Shown: piece after piece, positions 46,066 through 55,353 of the stretch
How the letters are laid out: each line of letters starts with the position of its first letter
How positions within the stretch are numbered: position 1 is the first letter of the stretch
Assembly (NCBI GenBank): GCA_016711045.1
Contig: JADJTT010000011.1
Span: 1 to 64,000, forward strand
Reading direction: 5' to 3'
DNA length: 64,000 nt
Origin: Saprospirales bacterium
GTDB lineage: Bacteria; Bacteroidota; Bacteroidia; Chitinophagales; Saprospiraceae
Position numbers and translations under genes: made by a program
The notes under the pieces: generated by a model
Told to the model about the DNA's origin: nothing
What the model saw: only the letters and a program-made list of their open reading frames with translations
Database searches by the model: none

Positions 46066-47316
46066 TTATCCGGAAGTAGCCGCCATTTCCATCAGCCAGG
46101 CACAAAGCAGCGCTGCATAGGTGCCCAACGCATAACCCAATACCGAAAGAAGCACCCCCACCGGAGCCAGGGCGGGATGAAATGCCGCAGCCACTATAGG
46201 AGCCGAGGCCGCCCCTCCCACATTAGCCTGGCTTCCCACCGCTACGAAAAAGAAAGGAGCTCTCACCCATCTCGCCACCAAAAGCAAAACGAGGACGTGG
46301 ACCAACATCCAAATAATACCCACGACGAGGAAACCCAAATTGTCAAAGATTTTCTGCAAGTTCATATTCATTCCGATCATTGCTACCATCAGGTAAATAA
46401 AGATGGTCGAAAAACGGGAGGCTCCCGAACTTTCCAGTTTCCGCAATTTGGTAAAAGACAAGGCCAGGCCAAGCGTTGTAGCCAGGACAATGATCAAGAA
46501 ATAAGGATCGCCAAGCCAGTTGAGGGTTCCCAGTTTCTTGCCTTTCAGCAATTCCAAAATACTTTGTGCGCCCCAATGGGCAAGTCCCACACACCCGAAC
46601 GCCACTGCCAGCAGGGTGAGCGTAGCGGCGATGGCAGGGATTCGCACTGTCTTTCCCTGCATCGCCGTGACTCGTTCCACCAGGCTTTGAATGGAGGAGC
46701 CATCAGCCTTCATCCACCTGTCGATGCGGCCGGAAAAATTGGCAAGGTACAGGAGGATACTCATCCAGGTAAATGATACGATTACGTCGATGATCATGAT
46801 GGTTCCCCAAAGGGTGCTGTCCACCTTAAAGATCTCTTTCATGGCCGTCATGTTTGCGGCGCCTCCTATCCAGCTACCGGCGATGGTTGAAAGTCCGCGC
46901 CAAAGCTCATCAGGAGAAAGGGGAATCAGACCGGGCATCAAGTAAACTACTGCCAGTACGGCAATAGGACCGCCGATTACTATGCCCAGGGTACCTGCCA
47001 GAAAGAGGATCAACGCTTTTGGCCCCAGGCTGAAAACACCTTTAAAATCGATGCCCAGACAGAGCAGTACCAAAGCAGCAGGAAGCAGAAAACGGGAAGT
47101 CCAAAAATATAGGCGGGAATTTTCGGGGGTAATAAGCCCCACAGGCCAGTGAAGCAAGGCGGGGATCAGCGCCGCCAGCAGAATAGCTGGTACATACTTG
47201 TAAAGGGTCTTCCAAAAAGTATGTTTCGATTGAGCGGTCACAAAAATTCCAGCTAATACAACCAGGATGATACCTAGTTCAAAGGCATCTTTTGCAAGTT
47301 TTGCATCTAAACTCAT
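46066..47316 (-). CDS. DUF819 family multi-pass membrane protein
   Basis: A 416-residue integral membrane protein with roughly ten hydrophobic helices. It matches the DUF819 (YjcL-like) family: LAGSWIGGAANMTA-type segment (TIAGSWIGGAANMTAMKE) and VGSQANVGGAASAPIVAAAF near the C-terminus. These two inverted GGAA motifs suggest a transporter with internal symmetry. The substrate is unknown. Confidence 0.88.
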   Translation of the reverse strand: MSLDAKLAKDAFELGIILVVLAGIFVTAQSKHTFWKTLYKYVPAILLAALIPALLHWPVGLITPENSRLYFWTSRFLLPAALVLLCLGIDFKGVFSLGPKALILFLAGTLGIVIGGPIAVLAVVYLMPGLIPLSPDELWRGLSTIAGSWIGGAANMTAMKEIFKVDSTLWGTIMIIDVIVSFTWMSILLYLANFSGRIDRWMKADGSSIQSLVERVTAMQGKTVRIPAIAATLTLLAVAFGCVGLAHWGAQSILELLKGKKLGTLNWLGDPYFLIIVLATTLGLALSFTKLRKLESSGASRFSTIFIYLMVAMIGMNMNLQKIFDNLGFLVVGIIWMLVHVLVLLLVARWVRAPFFFVAVGSQANVGGAASAPIVAAAFHPALAPVGVLLSVLGYALGTYAALLCAWLMEMAATSG

Positions 47317-47625
47317 AAAACCATATTTTATCAGGGTGTGGCTGAAAAAGGGTTAATTCATTTTCGATCAAACTTCAATCAAGCATGCTGATTTTTCTAT
47401 CTAACAGCGTTTTCGTTTAATACCCAACAAACCACATATGTTACCCTCCTATCAAGATTTTCTACCTATTTTTATGCCGAAACCAGCCGGTCATCGGCCA
47501 ATAGTTCCCCCCTCCTTCCCTTCTTGCTTTTCTTTTTTTGAGTTATCTTTAGTCGATGCCTCCCTCTTCGCCCGAAGAAGCAGTGGAGAGCTGTGATCTC
47601 TTTCTTCATTCAAAAAACAAAAAAC
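47317..47625. other. Divergent intergenic region, no gene
   Basis: 309 bases between the divergent DUF819 gene and the next plus-strand gene. AT-rich, with C-rich and T-rich tracts near 47505-47535 and TATCTTTA at about 47543, one base from a -7 consensus. I see no RNA gene. Confidence 0.4.
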
Positions 47626-48144
47626 ATGAAAAACACCTCATTATTTGTCATCACGCTCTTCCTGTTTCTAAGCCCCATCGCCTTTTTTGGCCAGGCCAAG
47701 CCAGGAGATCTCTCCTTTGGACTTTATGGGAAATACCATTTTATCGACGGTGGGAATTCCATCTCTGTGGTGATGCCCCAAATAGATTTATACCTCTCAA
47801 AAGACCTGGCACTTGGCGGCAATTTCGATATCAACGTGGTAACATTCAAAGACGAAAGAGAGGTTGAAGCAAGAGTAGCGCTTCAGCTTTTAGTCCGGTA
47901 TTACTTTCTGAGCCCTGGCCGGCTGCAATTCCTTGTACAGGGCAGTTTGGGATTGGGGAAGCTTTTGACCTTCGATGGAAGTGGTTTCATAAATGCGGGA
48001 GTAGCCGCAGGGAGTCATCTCTTCTTAAGCAATCGACTGGGAATTAACGGACTCCTGTTGTTTGAGTCTACCGCGGATGGATTAGACTTTGGACTTTCCT
48101 TCGGCATTGATTATTCCCTGAATATAATTCCCCCCCGATCATGA
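47626..48144 (+). CDS. Small outer-membrane beta-barrel-like protein
   Basis: A 172-residue exported protein with a signal peptide (MKNTSLFVITLFLFLSPIAFFGQ) and alternating strands typical of 8-stranded outer-membrane barrels, for example LRYYFLSPGRLQFLVQGSLGLG-like segments. It is translationally coupled to the next gene (ATGA overlap). I cannot name the family. The start is the ATG at the signal peptide, not the upstream ATG at 47593. Confidence 0.7.
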   Translation: MKNTSLFVITLFLFLSPIAFFGQAKPGDLSFGLYGKYHFIDGGNSISVVMPQIDLYLSKDLALGGNFDINVVTFKDEREVEARVALQLLVRYYFLSPGRLQFLVQGSLGLGKLLTFDGSGFINAGVAAGSHLFLSNRLGINGLLLFESTADGLDFGLSFGIDYSLNIIPPRS

Positions 48145-49793
48145 AATCTCTACGCTGGCTTCCCTTCTTTGTTATCTGCATGCCTTTTTTATCCGGGCAA
48201 ACCTTCTCCACACTCCAATGGTCGTACGACATCGGAGCGCCGGCCTTCGGCTCGGCCGCAGCGGCTGATCTGGACGGGGACGGGAAACTGGAGATCGTAT
48301 TCACCACCTATACCAACGACGGCAGGGCGCATTGCCTCAACGCCGAAGACGGCTCGGTGAACTGGATCTACGACCTCGGTGGCTGCGGCGATGTAGCGCC
48401 TGTTATTTACGACCTGGACCAGGACGGCGCCCTCGATGTGTTTATCAACGGGTCCTGCAATCCCCATGCTTTTTGTATCAACGGCCAAACAGGCGCCCTG
48501 AAATGGAGCGTGCCTTCTGGCGGAGGCGATTCGCCCCCGACTGTCGGAGACGTAGATGGGGACGGCAAGCCCGAGGTGCTTTTTGGAAATTTCAGCGGAC
48601 AGGTGCGCATACTCAACGGCGAAAACGGCAGCCTGGCCAAAAGCATCCAGGTTTTTCCCAATGCCCTTCAAACAGCGCCCACGCTATGCGATGTAAATCA
48701 GGATGGCCACCTGGATTTTATCGTGGCCAATTATTTCAGTTCGGAGGGAAGTTTCGTCTATGCCTTTGATTTTGCTAGCGGTCAACCCATTTGGGTCAAT
48801 GAAATGACCGACCCTGCCGGCGATTACTACGCCTACCACGGAGGAGCGGTGGCGGACATCGACGGCGATGGAAAGGAAGAATACGTGATCGGCGGCGGAA
48901 ACGGCACCATCCGGGCCCTGAACGTGGAAGACGGGTCGGTGCTATGGATGAAAAGCGGGCTCGTCAGTGTGATAAATGCCATTTCGATCGCCAACCTGGA
49001 CGAAGACGCCGCGCTTGAAGTGATTTACAACAACAATGATTACGAAACCTTCGACAGCCGAATCGGCGTGCTGGACGGCCTGACAGGGCAACTGGAATGG
49101 TCTTATCCCATCGATTTCTCCGCTTTCCGGGGAATGGCGGTTTCCGACATCAACGGCAATGGAAAGCTGGACCTGGTATCCGGACATTTCCTGGGCGAAC
49201 TGATCGCCGTGGAGCCTTTTTCCGGTCTGATCTGGAACACTGATCTCGCCGGGTATTTCAATCCGGGATTGCCCTGGTTTGACGTGGACCACGGCCCCCT
49301 GGTCGCCGATTTTGACGGCGATGATACGCTGGAGGTTTTTACCGTGGCGGGTTATGGGACCTACACCCCTGACAGTTTAAATTGCGGAAAAGCCTTCCTG
49401 TTCAATGCCGGGCCGGGCCACTGCCCTCCCTGGCTGATGTTCCGGCACGATGTGCGCCGAACCGCCTACCTCTCCGAAGCGGAAGTGGAAGAAGCCTGCG
49501 ATACCTCGACTTCCACATGGATCGTCACGCCTGCCGGTTTTAATCTGCAAGTCCATCCCAATCCCTTCCAGGAGGAGATCCAATTTTCTTTTGACCTGCC
49601 GGCCCCAGGCCCTATTCGCCTTGAGATCCTGGATCTGAGCGGAAGCTTGCTGTCTGTACTGGCAAAGGAACACGTGGCGGCGGGTCATACGGAGCTGGCG
49701 ATGGCGATGACTTCCCTTCCTGCAGGGTTGTATATTTTCCGGGTTTACACAAATATGGGTGTTCAAAGCGGGAAGGTGGTGAAAATGGAGTAA
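48141..49793 (+). CDS. FG-GAP/VCBS-repeat T9SS secreted protein
   Basis: A 550-residue secreted protein: signal peptide (MKSLRWLPFFVICMPFLSGQ), then about six to seven FG-GAP-type calcium-binding repeats with D-x-D-x-D-G loops (DLDGDGKLEIVF, DLDQDGALDVF, DVDGDGKPEVLFG, DVNQDGHLDFIV, DIDGDGKEEYVIGG, DINGNGKLDLVSG, DFDGDDTLEVF). These form a beta-propeller. The C-terminal T9SS type A domain (LQVHPNPFQEEI to LPAGLYIFRVY) spans ~470-550. It overlaps the upstream barrel gene by 4 bases, so the two products may work together at the cell surface. Confidence 0.88.
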   Translation: MKSLRWLPFFVICMPFLSGQTFSTLQWSYDIGAPAFGSAAAADLDGDGKLEIVFTTYTNDGRAHCLNAEDGSVNWIYDLGGCGDVAPVIYDLDQDGALDVFINGSCNPHAFCINGQTGALKWSVPSGGGDSPPTVGDVDGDGKPEVLFGNFSGQVRILNGENGSLAKSIQVFPNALQTAPTLCDVNQDGHLDFIVANYFSSEGSFVYAFDFASGQPIWVNEMTDPAGDYYAYHGGAVADIDGDGKEEYVIGGGNGTIRALNVEDGSVLWMKSGLVSVINAISIANLDEDAALEVIYNNNDYETFDSRIGVLDGLTGQLEWSYPIDFSAFRGMAVSDINGNGKLDLVSGHFLGELIAVEPFSGLIWNTDLAGYFNPGLPWFDVDHGPLVADFDGDDTLEVFTVAGYGTYTPDSLNCGKAFLFNAGPGHCPPWLMFRHDVRRTAYLSEAEVEEACDTSTSTWIVTPAGFNLQVHPNPFQEEIQFSFDLPAPGPIRLEILDLSGSLLSVLAKEHVAAGHTELAMAMTSLPAGLYIFRVYTNMGVQSGKVVKME

Positions 49794-49894
49794 TTAATAT
49801 TCAATTACCCACCCCCTGGCATCAGCAGGACAGGCGCACCAACCTCCAGAAATACTAAAAACAACCAGAAATAACACATCTAAAATTTTATAAA

Positions 49895-50884
49895 ATGAAC
49901 ACCTATCTTAGTCCCGTTAAACTCGCCAGCATCTTGCTGCTCACCGCATGTTGGTGCTTTCCTGCCCCCGCGCAAACAACTTACGAAAGGGCAGACTCCA
50001 TCGCCGCTGCGTTTGATGCGCCTTTTGAAAATGTCGAAGACCTGGCCCTGAGACTAACCACCTCACTCTCGACCGAAGAGCAGAAAGCCCGGGTCTTTTT
50101 TATGTGGATCGCTCATCATATCCGCTATGATTGCGGCAAATTCCATAATCCTGTCAAACCTGAATTCAAGGCGCGGACCGAGGAACAATTCAAGGAGGAA
50201 GTGATCAAATGGAACCAATCTGAGATAGAAAAAACGTTGAAATACCGAAAAGGGGTTTGCGGAGATTATAGCCGGCTATTCAAAGCCCTTTGCGATGCGG
50301 CGGGAGTAGAAGCCGTCATCATCCCTGGTAATGCCAGAAATATCTACAAGGCCAATGGCAATTCGTTTAATAGGCCCCATGCCTGGAATGCGGTCCGAAT
50401 CGAAGGGGAATGGCACCTGTTGGACGCTACCTGGGGAGCAGGTCACGTGGATGCAGGCGTGACGAAATTCTATCGAAGGGTCTCCCCCGGGCACTTTTTT
50501 ACCCCTCCGAATCTGTTTGCACAAAGCCATTTTCCGGATGACGAGAAATGGCAGCTGCTGGAGCAGCCCCTGTCCATGAAGGAATGTGCGGATCAGCCTT
50601 TGATCAATTATGGACAAATCGAATACCGGATACTGGATTTCGCCCCTTCCGTCGAAAGGGCTTCCGGAGCAAAAAATGACAAACAAATATGGTTGCAATT
50701 CGAAAATACCCCCAAGGAGTTAATGGTCGCCAACAAGAAAGGGAAACCCATTAAATTCCAACGAACAGACCGTGATGGAAAAGTCGTTTTGTCTTTCCCG
50801 GGGTCTGCGAACGGAAGTGTTATAATTTTTGGAGGAAAATCCCGTCGGAGCCAACTGGAGTGGATGGCGATGTATGAGCTATAA
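49895..50884 (+). CDS. Transglutaminase-like exported protein
   Basis: A 329-residue exported protein. The signal peptide ends AWCFPAPAQ-like at residue 27. The transglutaminase-like domain has the triad C122 (GVCGDYSRLF), H162 (PHAWNAV) and D177 (LLDATWG). Such domains are mostly proteases or cross-linking enzymes in bacteria. The C-terminal 100 residues form an unassigned beta-rich domain. Its 3' end overlaps the convergent fucP-type gene by 65 bases. Confidence 0.87.
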   Translation: MNTYLSPVKLASILLLTACWCFPAPAQTTYERADSIAAAFDAPFENVEDLALRLTTSLSTEEQKARVFFMWIAHHIRYDCGKFHNPVKPEFKARTEEQFKEEVIKWNQSEIEKTLKYRKGVCGDYSRLFKALCDAAGVEAVIIPGNARNIYKANGNSFNRPHAWNAVRIEGEWHLLDATWGAGHVDAGVTKFYRRVSPGHFFTPPNLFAQSHFPDDEKWQLLEQPLSMKECADQPLINYGQIEYRILDFAPSVERASGAKNDKQIWLQFENTPKELMVANKKGKPIKFQRTDRDGKVVLSFPGSANGSVIIFGGKSRRSQLEWMAMYEL

Positions 50885-52124
50885 ACCACGCATACCCCCC
50901 CACCACCAAAAAACAAACCAACGGCAACACATACGACAGACTTACCCCTACCACATCGACTAATACACCCTGAAGGGGGGTGATTATAGCCCCACCCAGT
51001 ATCGCCATGATCAATCCCGAGGCGCCGACCTTGGTTTCTTCATCGTTCAGGCCTTCGGTTCCCATGCCGAAAATGGTGGGGAACATGAGGGACATAAACG
51101 CAGAAATGCCGATCAGGGAATACACCCCTACCACGCCTCCGACAAATATGACGCCCAGGGATAACAAGGTGGCCATAATAGCAGCGAAAAGCAGCAGCGA
51201 ATGATCTTTGAACAGTTTCATCAAAGCGGTAAACACCCATCTCGATACTCCAAATAAGATCAGTGCCCCGGTATGGTACTTCAGTGCCACTTCAGGGGTG
51301 ACCTGCAAATGCTCCGGGATGTAGAAGTTGGTGTACGTCCATACCGTGATCTGGGCGCCTACGTAAAAGAACAGGGCCACCACGGCAAACGCGTAATTCC
51401 TTTTCCGGAAAAGGTTTTTAAAGGTGCGGAAAAGATGAAGGTCGGTATGATTGTCCGACATGGCCGGCATTTTGGTGACCGCGATCAATATCCACACCAC
51501 CACCAGGACCACCGCCACTGATAAGTAGGGGAATATGACGATGCGCAGGGTTTCGTTCACCTGATCAGGTGCAATAGAGATATTTCCGGCCCCATCGAGG
51601 GGCATTCGCGCCATGATCAGGACCTGGCAGAGCAAAATGCCCGCTACCGACCCGATCGGATTGAACGACTGGGCAAAGTTCAAGCGGCGGGTGGCGGTCT
51701 CTTTGGGGCCCAACACCAGGATATACGGATTGGCATTGGTCTCCAGAATACTCAAGCCGGATGCCAGGATATAATAGGAAATGCAAAAAAAGATGAATTC
51801 ATGCAACAAGGTGGAAGGATACAACAAAAAGCACCCGAACGCATACAGTCCCAACCCGACCAGCACCCCGGTTTTATAGGAATATTTCCGGGAAATAATG
51901 GCCCCGGGAATGGCCATGCAAAAATAGCCGAAATAAAAAGCAAACTGGATCAGCGATGCCTGGAAGGTGCTGAGTTCCCCAAAGATGGCCTTGAAGACTT
52001 TCACCAACGGATCGGTCATGTTGTTGGCGATGCCCCACCACATGAAGCAGCTGGAAAGGAGGATGAAGGCCAGGAGGTATTTTTTTTCGAGTAAAGCGGG
52101 TTTTTGCGTGGTTGTTATATCCAT
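50820..52124 (-). CDS. fucP: L-fucose:H+ symporter-type MFS permease
   Basis: A 434-residue major facilitator with 12 predicted helices. It has FucP family features: LLSSCFMWWGIANNMTDPLV at the start, ETNANPYILVLGP and LNFAQSFNPIGSVAG in the N-half, and FPTIFGMGTEGL in the C-half. It would import fucose or a related sugar. The next upstream gene on the same strand is a sugar-kinase fusion, separated by a dispersed inverted repeat. Substrate is by homology only. Confidence 0.88.
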   Translation of the reverse strand: MDITTTQKPALLEKKYLLAFILLSSCFMWWGIANNMTDPLVKVFKAIFGELSTFQASLIQFAFYFGYFCMAIPGAIISRKYSYKTGVLVGLGLYAFGCFLLYPSTLLHEFIFFCISYYILASGLSILETNANPYILVLGPKETATRRLNFAQSFNPIGSVAGILLCQVLIMARMPLDGAGNISIAPDQVNETLRIVIFPYLSVAVVLVVVWILIAVTKMPAMSDNHTDLHLFRTFKNLFRKRNYAFAVVALFFYVGAQITVWTYTNFYIPEHLQVTPEVALKYHTGALILFGVSRWVFTALMKLFKDHSLLLFAAIMATLLSLGVIFVGGVVGVYSLIGISAFMSLMFPTIFGMGTEGLNDEETKVGASGLIMAILGGAIITPLQGVLVDVVGVSLSYVLPLVCFLVVGGYAWFIAHTSPSTPVGSDGIFLQKL

Positions 52125-52158
52125 TTGTCAAGAATAAACTGATGTCTAAAAAAGGTTT

Positions 52159-52256
52159 AACCGCAAAGGCGCTAAGGACGCGAAGAGATCGTGCCTTTGC
52201 ATCGACCTGGTAATATTGAGACCGGACGACTTCGCGTCCTTAGCGCCTTTGCGGTT
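52159..52256. repeat. Dispersed inverted repeat, AACCGCAAAGGCGCTAAGG family, copy 2
   Basis: Perfect 27-bp arms at 52159-52185 and 52230-52256 enclose 44 bp. The arms share their first 22 bases with copy 1 at 27789-27887. It lies between the fucP-type gene and the GHMP fusion. Confidence 0.85.
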
Positions 52257-52300
52257 AATATTTTCTAAAAGGCAAGTTCCTATTCTGTGCAAAACATGGA

Positions 52301-53455
52301 TCAAACAATCCCCTCCTTTCTCCTGATCTTTATCCGCATCGTCCCTTTAATCGGCTTCTCCGAAACCAGGATCAAATACCCGCCTCCACCGGCGCCGGCC
52401 AATTTCCAGGCGAGGGCCTGGTCTTTGTATTTTTCGATCTCGACAAGGATCTTTTCATCGAGCATGGCCGGGAACATTCGGGTTTGTGCCTGGAACGATC
52501 TTAAAAATCCTTTTGCAAAAGCCGCAAGATCTTTTTCTTTTATGGCGTCCCATACCTCGATCGCCGAATCAGCCAGGTGCTTTACATTCTCTTTATGGAT
52601 GTAGGTTTCTTTCAATAGATCGAGGTCCCGCTCTCTTGGCCAGAGCAACACCATGGAAATATGGTTTTCCAGCCAGGACAGAACGGACTCGGAATGGATG
52701 GATTCAAACTGCAGCGGCCAATAGGCATTGTCGTAATAATGGCGCACCACCCCCGGCATACAAATTCCGATGGCGTCCTGCGCCCCGGAAACAAACTTCG
52801 CCCCGGGCGTATTCTCAAATTTAAAAAGAATTTCAGCGAGTTTCTCCGAACGCTCAATAGGCAGATGATGGGGCCACAATTTTTTTGCCGCATTTCTGGT
52901 AGAGGTAGACATCCCGCAGCGCTCATTGTATTCCACAATGGGTTCCAGGGACAAGGTGATCGCCCAACCCGGATGATATTGGGAAACGTAGGGTTGATCG
53001 ATCCAGGTGCCCGCAATATCGATCCGGTAAGGTAAGAAGCAATGGTCGGCAGCACGGAGTGCGGTGGTCGATCGGGGCGGTAGCCCGGCATCGGGGATGC
53101 GTTCCAGGATTTTCAGTTCAATCCCCAATTCATTACACAACGCTTCTTTGGCAGGAGAAAACCCGTCTTCGTTTACCACAAAATAGTCCGGTTTTAAATC
53201 CCGGACATTGCGCTCAAAATCGAGGATTCCCGAACCCTCATTCACAAAAGCATCCTTTACATGCTTTAGGGAGTGGAGCATGTAAAGCCTTTCCTGTTCA
53301 CTATTTATGGTTTTGCGACCTTTTAGCTCCTCGATGGTTTGGTCAGAACCTATTCCCACGTATAAATTCCCAAATTTTGCTGCTTCCTTTAAAAAAGCGA
53401 CGTGTCCGCTGTGCAGCATATCAAAACAACCGGAAACAAATACTTTCTTTTTCAT
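52301..53455 (-). CDS. Nucleotidyltransferase-GHMP kinase fusion
   Basis: A 384-residue two-domain enzyme. N-domain (1-135): cytidylyltransferase fold with the HSGH motif (15-18) and RSTTALR (128-134). C-domain (~138-384): GHMP kinase fold with LPYRIDIAGTWID at 141-153, a SGAQDAIG segment like the GRQD motif of heptose kinases, and GAGGGGYLILV near the end. The ATP-binding GLGSSA motif is weak (CGMSTSTRNA). It resembles sugar kinase plus sugar-1-phosphate nucleotidyltransferase pairs. Beside the fucP-type permease it may activate an imported sugar. The exact substrate is unknown. Confidence 0.75.
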   Translation of the reverse strand: MKKKVFVSGCFDMLHSGHVAFLKEAAKFGNLYVGIGSDQTIEELKGRKTINSEQERLYMLHSLKHVKDAFVNEGSGILDFERNVRDLKPDYFVVNEDGFSPAKEALCNELGIELKILERIPDAGLPPRSTTALRAADHCFLPYRIDIAGTWIDQPYVSQYHPGWAITLSLEPIVEYNERCGMSTSTRNAAKKLWPHHLPIERSEKLAEILFKFENTPGAKFVSGAQDAIGICMPGVVRHYYDNAYWPLQFESIHSESVLSWLENHISMVLLWPRERDLDLLKETYIHKENVKHLADSAIEVWDAIKEKDLAAFAKGFLRSFQAQTRMFPAMLDEKILVEIEKYKDQALAWKLAGAGGGGYLILVSEKPIKGTMRIKIRRKEGIV

Positions 53456-53567
53456 TTATTCATCGACGGAGATTTTCACAAGCAGGCGTTGATTACAAGC
53501 TCATGTTACTGGCAAACCACTTTTCTTTGAGTATACAAGTATACGATTTGGAAATGAAAAATCCGCA

Positions 53568-55205
53568 TCACACCACCAGCTTCTCCCCATACATCTCCGC
53601 ACGCTTTTTTTTCATCTTATCGCTATGTAAATACTCGCCGTAGGTCATGTGCTGATCAATGAGGCCGCTAGGGGTGATTTCGAGGACACGGTTGGCTACC
53701 GAGTCGAGGATATGGTAGTCGTGCGAAGTGAACAGGATATTGCCCGTAAATTTCTGCATACCATTGTTCAGGGCCGTGATGGATTCCAGGTCGAGGTGAT
53801 TGGTGGGCTCGTCGAGGATCAGGAAGTTGGGGTTGGACAGCATCATCTTTGACATCATGCACCGTACTTTCTCCCCTCCCGACAGCACACTGGATTGTTT
53901 GAACACCTCATCGCCCGTGAACAACATACGTCCCAGAAATCCGCGGATAAATGCTTCGTCTTTTTCTTTGGAATACTGCCGCAACCAATCGATCAGACTC
54001 ATATCCTGATCGCCGGAGAAGTAGGCACTGCTGTCGTTGGGCAGGAACTCTCTCGAAATAGTCTGGCCATATTGGAAGGTACCCTCAAAGTCGGTGTCTT
54101 GCCCGGAGAGCACATCAAACAGGGCGCTCACAGCCAGGGCATTGCGGCTGAGCACAGCGATCTTTTCGCCTTTATTCATCCGGATGTCCAGATTCTGGAA
54201 CAGATATTCGCCGGTGGCTGCACGTTTGGACAAGCCTTTTACCTCCAGTATCACATCCCCGGGATCGCGCTCGGGTTTGAACACGATGTAGGGATACCGG
54301 CGGCTGGAGACCTGAATATCTTCCAGGTTCAGCTTTTCCAGGGCTTTTTTGCGGCTGGTAGCCTGTCTGGATTTGGAAGCATTGGCCGAGAAACGGGCGA
54401 TAAATTCCATCATTTCCTGCCGTTTCTGCTCTACTTTTTTGTTTTTATCGGCGATCTGCCGGGCCAGCAGCTGGCTGGTTTCGTACCAGAAGGTATAGTT
54501 GCCGGTATACATCCGGATCTTTCCGAAATCCACATCCACGACATGGGTGCAGACCATATCCAGGAAATGCCGGTCGTGCGAGACCACGATGACGATATTT
54601 TGATAATCTGCCAGGAAATTGCACAACCAGTCGGAGGTTTCGGCATCAAGGTCGTTCGTAGGCTCATCCATGAGCAGGATATCCGGCTCGCCAAACAGGG
54701 CCTGAGCAAGAAGCACTTTCACCCGGTCGGAGCCATCCAGTTCTTTCACCAGTTTGTAGTGCAGCGACTCGGGGACCCCCATATTACTGAGTAATTCTGC
54801 GGCATCGGTTTCCGCCATCCAGCCATTCATTTCGCCAAACTCCCCTTCGAGCTCTGCAGCCCGCATGACTTCGGCTTCGGTGGCGTGGGGATTGTCGTAA
54901 ATGGCATTTTTCTCCTTCATGATATCATAAAGGTGCTTGTGCCCCATGATGACGGTATCGATCACCGGGTACTCGTTAAACGCGAAGTGGTTCTGGCTCA
55001 GCACTGCCATTCGTTCGCCGGGGGTGGCGTCCACCGTACCCCGGATGGCATCCATTTCACCGGAAAGGATTTTGAGGAAAGTGGATTTTCCGGCACCGTT
55101 GGCGCCGATGATCCCGTAACAATTGCCTTTCACGAATTGAAGGTTCACCTCATCGAAAAGAACCCGTTTGCCGAATTGAATGGCAATGTTTTGCACTTGA
55201 AGCAT
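53568..55205 (-). CDS. ABC-F family ATPase, YbiT-like
   Basis: A 545-residue soluble protein with two nucleotide-binding domains, related to E. coli YbiT, that acts on ribosomes. NBD1 has Walker A GANGAGKST, Walker B LLMDEPTND and an altered signature LDGSDRV. The linker holds SRFSANASKSRQATSRKKALEK, the YbiT-type P-site helix (RFSANASKSRQATSR). NBD2 has an intact signature LSGGEKVR and ILDEPTNHLD, but its Walker A is AVLSRNALAVSA, without GKS/T. So one of the two composite ATP sites is probably inactive. Confidence 0.9.
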   Translation of the reverse strand: MLQVQNIAIQFGKRVLFDEVNLQFVKGNCYGIIGANGAGKSTFLKILSGEMDAIRGTVDATPGERMAVLSQNHFAFNEYPVIDTVIMGHKHLYDIMKEKNAIYDNPHATEAEVMRAAELEGEFGEMNGWMAETDAAELLSNMGVPESLHYKLVKELDGSDRVKVLLAQALFGEPDILLMDEPTNDLDAETSDWLCNFLADYQNIVIVVSHDRHFLDMVCTHVVDVDFGKIRMYTGNYTFWYETSQLLARQIADKNKKVEQKRQEMMEFIARFSANASKSRQATSRKKALEKLNLEDIQVSSRRYPYIVFKPERDPGDVILEVKGLSKRAATGEYLFQNLDIRMNKGEKIAVLSRNALAVSALFDVLSGQDTDFEGTFQYGQTISREFLPNDSSAYFSGDQDMSLIDWLRQYSKEKDEAFIRGFLGRMLFTGDEVFKQSSVLSGGEKVRCMMSKMMLSNPNFLILDEPTNHLDLESITALNNGMQKFTGNILFTSHDYHILDSVANRVLEITPSGLIDQHMTYGEYLHSDKMKKKRAEMYGEKLVV

Positions 55206-55353
55206 AGCTTAATGTCTAGGGGGTAGCATGAAAAAGATGCAAAGGTAAGGTTTTTGAGTGGAATAATTAAACATACTTTTCGCTCCTCCTCCCTCACCGA
55301 ACATTTCCAAGATTAACCCCGTTAAGGTGGTTAAATAACCAAACTTACATTCC

